Part shown: positions 51,475-60,231 of the stretch, in pieces
Position numbering within the stretch: the stretch's first letter is position 1
Layout: each line of letters begins with the position of its first letter
NCBI GenBank assembly: GCA_963742795.1
Contig: CAVUNL010000013.1
Coordinates: 310,001 to 374,000, forward strand
Source: Palsa-504 sp963742795
Lineage (GTDB): Bacteria > Actinomycetota > Actinomycetes > Streptosporangiales > Streptosporangiaceae
DNA: 64,000 nucleotides
Direction: 5' to 3'
Program-made: the position numbers and the translations under genes
Notes under the pieces: generated by a model
What the model was told of the DNA's origin: nothing
Databases searched by the model: none
The model's input: only the letters and a program-made list of their open reading frames with translations

Positions 51475-52753
51475 GTGACCGGCGAAGAGCAGCCCGCATC
51501 CCAGCGACAGCGAATTGACCCCTATGTCGGTCAGTACGCCGAACGTGCCGTCGGCATGGTCGCCTCCGAGATCCGGGCCCTGTTCGCCGTGGCCGCCCGG
51601 CCCGAGATCGTCTCGCTGGCCGGCGGCTCGCCCTACGTGTCCGCGCTCCCGCTCGACGCCGTCGGCGAGATGATCGGCCAGGCTGATCGCCGACCGCGGC
51701 GAGGTGGCGCTGCAGTACTGCACCGCGCAGGGCGATGCCGGGCTGCGCGAGCGGATCTGCGACGTCATGGCGCTGGAGGAGATCCGGGCGCACCCGGACG
51801 AGATCGTGGTCACCGTCGGTTCCCAGCAGGCGCTCGACCTGCTGACCAGGATTTTCATCGACCCGGGCGACGTGATCTTGGCCGAGGCGCCGTCCTACGT
51901 GGGCGCCCTGGGCGCGTTCGCCTCCTACCAGGCCCGCGTGGTGCACGTGGCCATGGATGACGACGGCCTGATTCCCGAGGCGCTCGAGGAAGCCATCGTC
52001 CGCACCGCCGCGGCCGGGCGGCGGGCCAAGTTCCTGTACACCGTGCCGAACTTCCACAATCCGGCCGGGGTCACGCTGGCCGCCGCGCGCCGGCCCCGGA
52101 TTCTCGACATCTGCCAGCGCGCCGGCCTGCTCGTGGTCGAGGACAACCCCTACGGCCTGCTCGGCTTCGACGGCGACCCGATGCGGGCGCTGCGGGCCGA
52201 CGACAGTGACGGGGTGGTGTACCTCGGCACGTTCTCCAAGACCTTCGCCGCGGGCGTGCGGGTCGGCTGGGCGGTGGCCCCGGCCGCGATCCGGGACAAG
52301 CTGATCCTGGCCGCCGAGTCGGCGGTGCTGTGCCACTCCAGCTTCGCGCAGCTGACCGTGCGCGAGTACCTGGCCACCCAGCCCTGGCTGGAGCAGGTCA
52401 AGAACTTCCGCGAGCTCTACCGGGAGCGGCGCGACGCCACGCTGAGCGCCCTGGACACGATGATGCCGCCGGGCTGTCACTGGACCCGGCCCGCCGGCGG
52501 GTTCTACGTGTGGCTCGGGCTGCCCGACGGCGTCCACGCCAAGGCCATGCTGCCGCGGGCCATCTCGTCGCGGGTGGCCTACGTGCCGGGTACCGGCTTC
52601 TACGCGGACGGCTCGGGCGGCCAGTACGCCCGGCTGTGCTACTCCCTGCCCAGCCCGGACCGGATCCGCGAGGGGATCCGCCGGCTGGCCTCGGTGATCG
52701 AGACCGAGATCGAACTGCGGGACGATTTCGGTCCCGCACCCGGCACCCGGTGA
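51475..52753 (+). CDS. PLP-dependent aminotransferase, class I/II (one frameshift)
   Basis: About 425 residues. It starts at GTG 51475 (CAGGAGA upstream) with RIDPYVGQYAERAVGMVASE and EIVSLAGGSPYVSALP. An extra G at about 51682 (CAGGCTGATC for CAG CTG ATC) shifts the frame before LIADRGEVALQYCTAQGDAG. The PLP motifs follow: VTVGSQQALDLLTRIF, YTVPNFHNPAGVTL, LVVEDNPYGLLGF and the lysine in LGTFSKTFAAGVRVGW. The closest known types are MocR-like/2-aminoadipate or valine-pyruvate aminotransferases. It is coupled to the following ligase (GTGA overlap at 52750) and conserved in the parB region. Confidence 0.88.
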
Positions 52754-52767
52754 GGTTATTCACAATC

Positions 52768-53721
52768 ATGCATGGACTTGATCGCGTCGTGGTGCTGGCC
52801 GGCGGCCTGTCCGCCGAGCGGGAGGTGTCGCTGCGCTCCGGCGACCGAGTGCGGGACGCCCTGGCCGAGGCGGGCATCGACGCCGTGGTGGCCGACGCCG
52901 ACGCCGACCTGCTGACCCGGCTGCGCGCCGACCCGCCCAGCGCGGTCTTCCCGGTGATCCACGGCGCCTCCGGGGAGGACGGCGCGATCCGGGAGATCCT
53001 GGGGCTGCTCGGCGCGCCGTACGTCGGCTCGGTGGCCAGCGCCTGCCAGATGGCGTTCGACAAGCCGACGGCCAAGGCCCTGGTCGCGGCGGCCGGGGTG
53101 ATCACGCCGCCGTCGGTGACGCTGCCCCGGGAGGCCTTCCACGACCTCGGGGCGGGCGCGGTGATCGACCTGATCGTCGCCCGGCTCGGGCTGCCGCTGT
53201 ACATCAAGCCGTCCCGGGGCGGCTCCGCGCTGGGCGCGGGACCGGTCCACGACGCGGCCGAGCTGCCGGCCGCGCTGCTGAGCTGCTTCGCCTACGGCGA
53301 CATCGCGCTCATCGAGCGGTTCATCGCCGGCACGGAGGTCACCGTGGGGGTGATCGACCTGGGCGCCGGGCCGCAGGCGCTGCCCGCCGTGGAGATCGTC
53401 CCCGGCGACGGCGGCTACGACTACACGGCCCGGTACACCGCGGGCAAGACCGAGTTCTACGTCCCGGCCCGCCTGCCCGGCGAGGTCGCGGCCCAGGTGG
53501 CCCGGATCGCGGGCGCCGCCCATTCGGTGCTCGGGCTGCGTGACCTGTCCCGGACCGACCTGATCGTGGACGAGACCGGTACGGCGTACTTCCTCGAGGT
53601 CAACGTGTCGCCCGGGATGACGGAGACCAGCACGCTGCCGATGGCGCTGGAGGCCTCCGGCCACGCGTTCGGCACCACCTGCCTCCGCCTGCTCGAGCTG
53701 GCCGCCGCCCGCGGCGCTTAG
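52768..53721 (+). CDS. D-alanine--D-alanine ligase-type ATP-grasp protein
   Basis: 317 residues. N-terminal VVVLAGGLSAEREVSLRSGD, then FPVIHGASGEDGAIREILGL, ATP-grasp motifs IKPSRGGSALGAGPV, ALIERFIAGTEVTVGV and the metal-binding EVNVSPGMTETSTLPM. It joins two D-amino acids (or a related pair) with ATP for cell-wall precursor synthesis. An in-frame GTG at 52750 overlapping the aminotransferase stop is an alternative start. A second housekeeping ddl elsewhere cannot be excluded, so the symbol is left out. Confidence 0.88.
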   Translation: MHGLDRVVVLAGGLSAEREVSLRSGDRVRDALAEAGIDAVVADADADLLTRLRADPPSAVFPVIHGASGEDGAIREILGLLGAPYVGSVASACQMAFDKPTAKALVAAAGVITPPSVTLPREAFHDLGAGAVIDLIVARLGLPLYIKPSRGGSALGAGPVHDAAELPAALLSCFAYGDIALIERFIAGTEVTVGVIDLGAGPQALPAVEIVPGDGGYDYTARYTAGKTEFYVPARLPGEVAAQVARIAGAAHSVLGLRDLSRTDLIVDETGTAYFLEVNVSPGMTETSTLPMALEASGHAFGTTCLRLLELAAARGA

Positions 53722-53755
53722 CCGCCTCGCCCCGTCCGGCACCCTGGCGGGCCCG

Positions 53756-54685
53756 TCAGGCGGCCTGCGCGCGGATGGCGGTGATGAGCGAGCGGGCGGT
53801 GGCGGTCACCGCGCGGTCCCGCGGGTAGCACAGGGCGATCGTCCGCGAGGCGGCCGCGTCGTGCGGCTCCAGCCAGGTCAGCGCCGGGTCGATGGCCCGG
53901 CGGGCCGCCACCCGCCCGATGCAGGCGTGGCCGAGCCCGGCCGCGACCAGCCGCTGCAGGGCCAGGTTGTCGTCGGTGCGGTAGACGATCCTGGGCGCCA
54001 GGCCGCGACGGGCCCAGGTGTCCTCCAGTTCGGCCTGCGCCCGCCACCGGCGGGTCCAGGCGACCAGGTCGACCTGATCCAGCACGCCGAACCCGGCGTG
54101 CCCCAGGCCGGCGATCGCGCTGTCCCGGCGGGTCAGGATGACCCAGGGATCCTCCAGCACCGGGACGGCCTCGACGTACTCGTCGGACTCGGAGTTGTAG
54201 GAGAAGGCGAGATCCAGCTCGCCCCGGCGCAGCGCGGTCCGGGAGGTGTCCGGGTCGTCGGCCGCGACCAGCACGACCTCCACGCCTGGATGGTCGTCGC
54301 GGAAGGCGCGCAGGGCCGCGGGCATGATCTCGGCCGCCGCGGTCTGGGTCACGCCCACCCGGACCCGGACGATCTCGCCGCGGGCCGCCTGCTCGGCGTC
54401 GGCCGCCACCGCCTCGACCTCGCTCAGCGCCCGCCGCGCCCTTCGGCAGACCGCCTCGCCCGCGGGCGTCAGCCGCACCGCCGCCCGGCCGCCCGGCCGG
54501 TGGAACAGCGGCTGCCCGAGCGCCGCCTCCAGCGCCGACACCTGGTGCGACAGCGCGGACTGGGTGTAGCCGAGCGCCGCGGCGGCGCGCCGGAAGGACC
54601 CGAGCTCGGCCACCGCCAGCACCGCCTGCAGCTCCCGCAGCCCCAGCCCGCTTTTGATCGGTTGAATCGATCGTAGCTGCGACAT
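53756..54685 (-). CDS. LysR-family transcriptional regulator
   Basis: 309 residues. The HTH (LRELQAVLAVAELGSFRRAA, then LGYTQSALSHQVSALEAALG) is followed by a type 2 periplasmic-binding-fold effector domain (RVRVGVTQTAAAEIMPAALR onward). It is divergent from an MFS exporter gene, the classic arrangement in which a LysR protein controls its neighbour and itself through the shared gap. Effector unknown. Confidence 0.9.
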   Translation of the reverse strand: MSQLRSIQPIKSGLGLRELQAVLAVAELGSFRRAAAALGYTQSALSHQVSALEAALGQPLFHRPGGRAAVRLTPAGEAVCRRARRALSEVEAVAADAEQAARGEIVRVRVGVTQTAAAEIMPAALRAFRDDHPGVEVVLVAADDPDTSRTALRRGELDLAFSYNSESDEYVEAVPVLEDPWVILTRRDSAIAGLGHAGFGVLDQVDLVAWTRRWRAQAELEDTWARRGLAPRIVYRTDDNLALQRLVAAGLGHACIGRVAARRAIDPALTWLEPHDAAASRTIALCYPRDRAVTATARSLITAIRAQAA

Positions 54686-54687
54686 TT

Positions 54688-54704
54688 CTTCACTTTAGTA
54701 GAAG
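54688..54704. promoter_or_regulatory. LysR-type site in the lysR/MFS divergent gap
   Basis: CTTCACTTTAGTAGAAG has CTTC/GAAG arms and contains a T-N11-A core. It begins 2 bp before the lysR start in a strikingly A+T-rich patch, likely holding both promoters. Confidence 0.4.
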
Positions 54705-54755
54705 TTTTTCTCATATTAAGCTGGCCGGTGCCGCCGATCTTCGAGTCAGGAGGAC

Positions 54756-56057
54756 ATGATGACGCGGGCGTTCCGTCTGCTGATGTACGGACTGATCCTG
54801 GCCAGTGCGGCCGCCCAGTTCGCGCTGGTGCCGGTCATGCCCGTCTACGCTCACCGGTTCGGCCTGTCCGGACTCCAGCAAGGGCTGCTGCTCGGCGCGA
54901 CCGGCCTCGCCACCCTGGCCGTGTCCGTGCCCGCGGGCACGCTGTCCGACCGGTTCGGCGCCCGGCGGATCACGCTGGCCGCGGGCCTGCTGATGGCGGC
55001 CGCGACGCTTGCGCAGGCCCTGGCGGGCAGCTTCCCGGCTCTGCTCGCCGCCCGGCTCGCGTTCGGGGCCGGCTACGGCGTCCTGTGGACCGCCGGTCTG
55101 TGCTGGCTGGCCGCCGCCGCAGGCGGGCCGCGGGCCCTGGGCGGGTCGGTGGCCAGCGCTGGCGTGGGCGGCGTGGTCGGGCCCGCCGTCTCCGGCGCGC
55201 TCACCGAGCACCTCGGGCTGGCCGTCCCGCTGCTGGTCGCCGCCGCGGGCTTCGCCGTGATCACCGCCGGGCTCGCCGCGCTCCGGGTCCCGGCGGGTAC
55301 CGCCGAGTCCGGCCCGGCTGCCCCGGCCGGGCTGCGGGCGGCGGGCCGGGACCGTAGCGTCATCGGCGCCGCCGCCGCGGTGGTGACGGCCGGCCTGAGT
55401 ACGGGGGCCTGCGCCCTGCTCGTCCCGGCCCAGCTGCACCTGACCGGGGCCTCCTCCGGGCAGATCGGCCTGGTCTTTGCCGCGGCCGGGATCTTGTTCG
55501 CGGCCGGCAGCGCGCTGACCACCGCGGCCGGCCGGCGGGCGGTGACCCTGCCGGTGATCTGCGCCGGCATGCTGGTCCTGACCGCCGCCCTGTCCCTGGG
55601 CGTGCTCAGCACCGCGTCGCTGGCCCTCATCGTGTTGCTGTGCGTCGCCACCGCGGCCCGGTCGGTGCTGTGGACGGTCAGCTACCCGCTGGCCGCCACG
55701 GCGGCCGAGCGGCGCGGCATCGGCCTGGGCGCGGCGGTCGGGCTGCTCAACGGCATCTGGGCGGCGACGGCGGTGCTCGGCCCGCTGGGCGCCGGGCTCG
55801 CCGCCGAGCGCCTCGGCGCCCGGGCCGCCTTCGGGCTGACCGAGGCGGCCTGTGCCGCGGCGCTGGCCGTCACTATCGCGGCGGCTGGGCGGGGCCGGCT
55901 GCCGCCCGCCGGGCGGCCGGTCATGGTCCCGGCCCGGACCCCGTTCCGGCGAGCCGCGGAACGGCCGTCCCCTGGATCGATGACCGGGAAAGATGGGCAG
56001 GTCGGTGATCGTTTGACTGGGTGTGTGGGCACCGGGCCTTCCGCCTGCGGACTCTGA
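54756..56057 (+). CDS. MFS transporter
   Basis: 433 residues. Twelve membrane helices are predicted, with helix 1 RLLMYGLILASAAAQFALVP and motif A GTLSDRFGARRITLAAG between helices 2 and 3; the second half repeats the pattern weakly. CAGGAGG precedes ATG 54756. Probably an exporter controlled by the divergent LysR regulator. The C-terminal 50 residues (RRAAERPSPGSMTGKDGQVG) are polar and may be a tail. Confidence 0.87.
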   Translation: MMTRAFRLLMYGLILASAAAQFALVPVMPVYAHRFGLSGLQQGLLLGATGLATLAVSVPAGTLSDRFGARRITLAAGLLMAAATLAQALAGSFPALLAARLAFGAGYGVLWTAGLCWLAAAAGGPRALGGSVASAGVGGVVGPAVSGALTEHLGLAVPLLVAAAGFAVITAGLAALRVPAGTAESGPAAPAGLRAAGRDRSVIGAAAAVVTAGLSTGACALLVPAQLHLTGASSGQIGLVFAAAGILFAAGSALTTAAGRRAVTLPVICAGMLVLTAALSLGVLSTASLALIVLLCVATAARSVLWTVSYPLAATAAERRGIGLGAAVGLLNGIWAATAVLGPLGAGLAAERLGARAAFGLTEAACAAALAVTIAAAGRGRLPPAGRPVMVPARTPFRRAAERPSPGSMTGKDGQVGDRLTGCVGTGPSACGL

Positions 56058-56066
56058 CTGGTGCCC

Positions 56067-56822
56067 TCAGGTATCGCATCCTGTGCGCAGGCAGGTGAAG
56101 ATCACCGGGATAGGCCGGGCAGAGGCCGATGTCCGCACGTCGACGAGCGCATCGCTGCCCATCTTGATGATGAAGCCCAGGTAGTAATCGGATACCGGCC
56201 CGTTATCTCCTGGCGGTGTTCCGGGTGGGCAGCTCACCAGGGTCAGGCTGGTAAGCCCGGCGCTGAGCGGGTAGGGGCCGCTGCCGTCATTGAAGCCGTT
56301 CAGGAGCCTGAAGTACGATCGTGCGCCGGGGTCGACCGTCAAGACAGCGCGCGACCCGTAGTCGACCTCGACGATCATCACCCCCACTTCGAGCTGGCCG
56401 CTGCCCCGGTGATCGCCCGGTGAACTGCCGAGATGCACGTAGCCTTGGGAACGATCGTAGGCAAACCAGACCGGACCGACCCGGAGACTGCCGCCACGCC
56501 AGTCCGGGGGCAGCGCGCCGGCAGCGGCCTGGCAGCCATCCGCCGATGGGCCGGCAGGTGCCACTGGTGGCGTCGACGAGCCTGACACGGGGCCCGTGGA
56601 AGCGGGCCCTACGAGTCGGCCCCCTGCCGGATGGCCTGCTAGCAACGCGTGCGCGACCGGCGGCGCGGTGATCGCGATGGACACCGCCACGGCGACGCAG
56701 GCGAAGCTCACTCTGCGGACATGCCGCCGGTGTCTGCGCCGGATTTGCTGCATGAGGTTGGCCGGCGGCTGCTCGGCCGCTGCGATCATGGCGGCGCGCA
56801 GCCTGCGCTCGAGGTCACTCAT
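56067..56822 (-). CDS. Membrane protein partner of the SigE-like sigma factor
   Basis: 251 residues from ATG 56822 (MSDLERRLRAAMIAAAEQPP). The cytoplasmic part is Arg-rich (RRRHRRHVRRV), followed by one membrane helix (FACVAVAVSIAITAPPVAHA) and an extracellular domain with several cysteines (DGCQAAAG, VSCPPG, FTCLRTGC). It overlaps the sigma gene by 8 bp (ATGAGTGA), so it is likely its anti-sigma or co-expressed effector. No zinc-binding ZAS motif is visible. Confidence 0.75.
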   Translation of the reverse strand: MSDLERRLRAAMIAAAEQPPANLMQQIRRRHRRHVRRVSFACVAVAVSIAITAPPVAHALLAGHPAGGRLVGPASTGPVSGSSTPPVAPAGPSADGCQAAAGALPPDWRGGSLRVGPVWFAYDRSQGYVHLGSSPGDHRGSGQLEVGVMIVEVDYGSRAVLTVDPGARSYFRLLNGFNDGSGPYPLSAGLTSLTLVSCPPGTPPGDNGPVSDYYLGFIIKMGSDALVDVRTSASARPIPVIFTCLRTGCDT

Positions 56823-57399
56823 CAAACACCGCACCGTCCCCTCTTCCGGCCCTTCTGCTGGGTTCGGGCTCGGTCGCCGGGCCGACGCTCGCGCGCATGC
56901 TGGCCAGGGCACGTGCGGCCTGCTTCTTCACCGAGCCGACGCTGCAGCCCAGCGTCGCGGCGGTCTGCACCTCGGTCAGATCGCAGAAGTAGCGCAGCAC
57001 CAGCACGGCCCGCTGCCCGGCGGGCAGCGCGCCAAGCGCCCGCAGCAGCAGGTCCCGGTCCGCGATCTCGTCCGCCTGGTCACCGGCGGCCGGGTTGACG
57101 GCGCCGGCGGCCCGCAACTGCTCGCTGCGGCGACGCCGCTGCCGCCACCGGTCCACCGACGCGTGCACCAGCATCTGGCGCACATACGGCTCCGGATCGC
57201 CGTTTCGGCAGATCCGCCGCCAGTGGCGGTAGGCACGTTCAAGCACGCCCTGCAGAAGGTCTTCAGCATCGGCCCGCTGCCGGCCGGTCAGCAACAGCGC
57301 CATCGTGAACAGGCGCGCCGATGAACCACCGACGAATTCCTCGAAGGACGCACTGGCATCCTCCGCGCCGATGACATCGCGCTGATCACCCACGCTCAT
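56815..57399 (-). CDS. SigE-family (SigE70) RNA polymerase sigma factor
   Basis: 194 residues from ATG 57399. Region 2 (FEEFVGGSSARLFTMALLLT, then DAEDLLQGVLERAYRHWRRI) and region 4 (ALGALPAGQRAVLVLRYFCD, LTEVQTAATLGCSVGSVKKQ). It belongs to the Streptomyces-type sigma-E family (SigE70) that controls small membrane-partner operons. It forms an operon with the membrane protein gene that follows. Confidence 0.9.
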   Translation of the reverse strand: MSVGDQRDVIGAEDASASFEEFVGGSSARLFTMALLLTGRQRADAEDLLQGVLERAYRHWRRICRNGDPEPYVRQMLVHASVDRWRQRRRRSEQLRAAGAVNPAAGDQADEIADRDLLLRALGALPAGQRAVLVLRYFCDLTEVQTAATLGCSVGSVKKQAARALASMRASVGPATEPEPSRRAGRGDGAVFDE

Positions 57400-57517
57400 C
57401 GCGCTCCCTGCACAAGCAGCCACACAATCCTTCCACGCCGCAGCGCGGCAAAAGGTTGACGGCCGGCGCCGGGTGGATCACTCAGCTCTAGATCGATGGC
57501 CAGGTCCTGCGGGCAGC

Positions 57518-57691
57518 TCAGTGGTCATAGGCGATCAGGGACCGCTTGACCGGCGCGCCGATGGCCCAGTTGCGCTAGATCGCGGCGTTGAGGGCGAGCA
57601 GGCGCTGGACGATGCGGGCCCACAGCCCGGCGGGGACGCGGCCCCCGTGGCGTTCGAGGCCGAGCTGGTTCTTCAGATGAACACTCTTCAC
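57518..57691 (-). pseudogene. C-terminal fragment of an IS transposase with an in-frame stop
   Basis: The minus strand reads KNQLGLERHGGRVPAGLWAR then IVQRLLALNAAI, TAG, RNWAIGAPVKRSLIAYDH and TGA 57518. The ending VKRSLIAYDH is characteristic of actinobacterial IS transposases (IS982/IS5-like). A Trp codon appears changed to TAG. Nothing of the N-terminal part or of inverted repeats remains. It lies between the sigma factor and the threonine aldolase gene. Confidence 0.65.
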
Positions 57692-57775
57692 TTCTCAGTC
57701 ACGAAATAGGAACGGCGTGTCGCAGTAGGCCGTGACCAGCGCCGGATCACCGGTCAACGATCTAGGCTCGTGTGC

Positions 57776-58804
57776 ATGACAGGACGCAAGAGCTTCGGCA
57801 GCGACAACCACGCCGGTGCCCATCCGGCGGTGCTCGACGCGATCGTGGCGGCCAACTCCGGCAACGCGGTGGCGTACGGCGCCGACGAGTGGACCGCGCG
57901 GGTTACCGCCGCCCTGCAAGAGTCGTTCGGCGCCGAGGGTGGCGCTTTCCTGGTGCTGAACGGGAGCGGGGCCAACGTCCTGGGCCTCAGCGTCCTGCTG
58001 CGCCGGCACGAGGCGGTCATCTGCGCGGCGTCCGCGCACATCAACACCGACGAGTGCGGTGCCCCCGAGCGCCTGGTCGGCACCAAGCTGCTCGCGGTGC
58101 CGGCCCCGGAAGGCAAGCTGACCCCGGAGCTGATCGCCGGGCAGCTGGGCGGCCGGGGTGACGACCACTTCGCCCAGCCGGGCGTGGTGGCCGTCACCCA
58201 GTCGACCGAGCTCGGCACCTGCTACACGCTGGCCGAGCTGCGGAAGATCGCCGACTTCTGCCGGGCCAGCGACCTGCGGGTGTTCCTGGACGGGGCGCGG
58301 CTGGCCAACGCGGCCGCCTACCTGGACTGCCCGCTGTCCGAGCTGGCCGAGTGCGCGGACGTGCTCACCTTCGGCGGCACCAAGAACGGCGCGGTGGGCG
58401 CGGAGGCGCTCGTGGTGATGCGCGCGGACCTGGTTGCCGACGTCCCGTACCTGCGCAAGCAGCAGACCCAGCTGACCTCCAAGATGCGGTTCGTGGCGGC
58501 CCAGTTCGGCGCGCTGCTGGCCGATGACCTCTGGCGGCGCAACGCGGCGCACGCCAACGCCATGGCGCGCAGGCTCGCCGACGGTGTGGAGCACCTGGAC
58601 GGCGTCGAGATCGTTTACCCGGTGCAGGCCAACGCGGTCTTCGCCCGGCTCGGGCCCCGGCACGTCGCCGCCCTGCAGCGCGACTGGACCTTCCACGTGT
58701 GGGACGAGCACGACTCGGTCGTCCGCTGGATGACCGCCTTCGATACCTCGGCCGCCGACGTCGACGCGTTCCTGGCCGGCATCCGCGCTACCGCCGGCGC
58801 ATAG
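57776..58804 (+). CDS. Threonine aldolase family (beta-eliminating lyase) enzyme
   Basis: 342 residues. FGSDNHAGAHPAVLDAIVAA, then FLVLNGSGANVLGLSVLLRR, STELGTCYTLAELRKIADFC, VFLDGARLANAAAYLDCPLS and the PLP lysine in FGGTKNGAVGAEALVVMRAD. Low-specificity L-threonine aldolases split threonine or allo-threonine to glycine and acetaldehyde. The start ATG 57776 has no clear ribosome site. It is not obviously in an operon. Confidence 0.9.
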   Translation: MTGRKSFGSDNHAGAHPAVLDAIVAANSGNAVAYGADEWTARVTAALQESFGAEGGAFLVLNGSGANVLGLSVLLRRHEAVICAASAHINTDECGAPERLVGTKLLAVPAPEGKLTPELIAGQLGGRGDDHFAQPGVVAVTQSTELGTCYTLAELRKIADFCRASDLRVFLDGARLANAAAYLDCPLSELAECADVLTFGGTKNGAVGAEALVVMRADLVADVPYLRKQQTQLTSKMRFVAAQFGALLADDLWRRNAAHANAMARRLADGVEHLDGVEIVYPVQANAVFARLGPRHVAALQRDWTFHVWDEHDSVVRWMTAFDTSAADVDAFLAGIRATAGA

Positions 58805-58976
58805 CCCGCGGGATGAACCGTTCGATACCTACTTAACGTAGTCATATATGTCTCTTACGTAGTTCCGGCCCGGCGGCAGGCCCACGTGGTGCAGCCTGGT
58901 TGACTAACCGCACCCAGCGTGCGGCGTGCCCGCGCGCTCGCCGCGCCCGACCGGAGGCTTGATTCTGTCCAGCACG

Positions 58977-60131
58977 ATGGCTCGGCACCGTAAGTCGCCG
59001 CCCAGTTCGCCGACCCGGCGACGTGCGGCTACCCGGCAGTCCCGGCCTTCAGAGCCGCCCCGGCCTTCAGAACAGGTTCGGCCATCGCAGCCGCCCCGGC
59101 CATCGGAGCCGCCCCGGCCATCGCAGCAGCCCCGGTCCCCGGATCCGGCCCGGCGTCCGGAGACGCCCCGGTCCCCGGATCCGGCCCGGCGTCCGGAGAC
59201 GCCCCGGTCTCCTGAGCCGTCCCGCCGTTCGGAGCCGACCCGGCCCGTCCAGCAGTCCCGGCCCGCGCGGCAGTCCCAGCCATCCCGGTCTTCGGAGCCA
59301 CCCCAGCTGCCGAGGCCGCCTCAGCCTGCGCAGCAGTCCCAGCCTTCGCAGAACCAGCCTTCGCAGTCCCAGCACGCGCGTCCCTCTCGGCCGCGGTGGC
59401 GGCTGGCGATCGCGGCGGCGTTGCGGAGCAAGTCCGTCCTGGTCGTGGCGGCGGCCGTGGCCGGCCTGGCTCTGTTGGTCTCCGTCTGGCCGGCCGCAGC
59501 CCACTGGATGGCCCAGGCTCCCAACTCGGCGTGGGCAGACGAAGCGGACGTGCTCGGCCTGCAGGCGGGAGGCGCCCTGGGCATCCAGGCCCGGCTGCAG
59601 CCCGAAGTCGTCAGCACGGGCGTGGCCATCGCGCCTATCTACCTCAACCCGCTCCGTAACGTCAGCGACCTGGTGCCCGAGCGCATCGACCAGGGTGTCG
59701 ACTTCAGCGGCTCGGGCCCGGTCTACGCCCTGGGCGACGGGATCGTCACCAACGCGGCCGCATATTCCCCCGGCTGGGGCGGAGGGTGGATCACCTATCA
59801 GCTCACCGACGGCTCCGACGCGGGGCTGGTGGTCTACCTGGCCGAAAACGTCACGCCCACCTGTGTGGTCGGTCAGCGCGTCACGCCCTCGACCGTGATT
59901 GGCGACATGTTCGAGGGCGGCGGCGGCATCGAGACCGGATGGGCGCAGGCCAGCGGTGCGTCCGCAGAGTCGCAGTTGCCGGAGGCCGGGGCGATCGGCG
60001 GCGGCGGCCCGTTCCCGACCACGGTCGGGGTGAACTTCGACCAGGTGCTCACATCGCTCGGCGTGCCAGCCGCCCCGAACCGCTACCAGCCCGCCTCCGG
60101 GCTCCTCCCGCCGACCTACCCCGCGAACTGA
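58977..60131 (+). CDS. Membrane-anchored protein with Pro/Ser/Arg repeats and degenerate M23-like domain
   Basis: 384 residues from ATG 58977; a GTG at 58926 in the same frame is an alternative. The first 135 residues are repeats of RPSEPP and SPDPARRPETPR type, probably disordered and basic. One membrane helix follows (SVLVVAAAVAGLALLVSVWP), then an extracellular domain with RIDQGVDFSGSGPVYALGDG, YLAENVTPTCVVGQRVTPST and GGGGIETGWA. These resemble the LytM/M23 beta-fold, but GVDFSG replaces the zinc-binding HxxxD region, so it is probably non-catalytic. It may bind the wall. Confidence 0.7.
   Translation: MARHRKSPPSSPTRRRAATRQSRPSEPPRPSEQVRPSQPPRPSEPPRPSQQPRSPDPARRPETPRSPDPARRPETPRSPEPSRRSEPTRPVQQSRPARQSQPSRSSEPPQLPRPPQPAQQSQPSQNQPSQSQHARPSRPRWRLAIAAALRSKSVLVVAAAVAGLALLVSVWPAAAHWMAQAPNSAWADEADVLGLQAGGALGIQARLQPEVVSTGVAIAPIYLNPLRNVSDLVPERIDQGVDFSGSGPVYALGDGIVTNAAAYSPGWGGGWITYQLTDGSDAGLVVYLAENVTPTCVVGQRVTPSTVIGDMFEGGGGIETGWAQASGASAESQLPEAGAIGGGGPFPTTVGVNFDQVLTSLGVPAAPNRYQPASGLLPPTYPAN
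59130..59201 (+). repeat. Two perfect 36-bp tandem repeats inside the Pro-rich coding region
   Basis: Units 59130-59165 and 59166-59201 are identical and encode two copies of PRSPDPARRPET. Imperfect copies of a shorter RPSEPP unit lie just upstream (59045-59125). Such tracts expand and contract easily. Confidence 0.85.
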
Positions 60132-60231
60132 CGCGGACCTCGGGTCCGCACGCGACACCGGCCGAGTCGCCTCCGCAACGCGATGGTGGCCTGTGTTGCG
60201 GGATCGAGCAGCGGGCGCGATGCCGGGTGGT

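Noticed and set aside
51365..52537. N-terminal extension of the GNAT gene frame
   Set aside because: Antisense to the aminotransferase; the GNAT domain and a plausible start lie at 51364.
58820..58870. ACGTAGT repeats before the repeat-rich membrane protein gene
   Set aside because: Only two short copies in an A+T-rich patch; not enough to call an operator.
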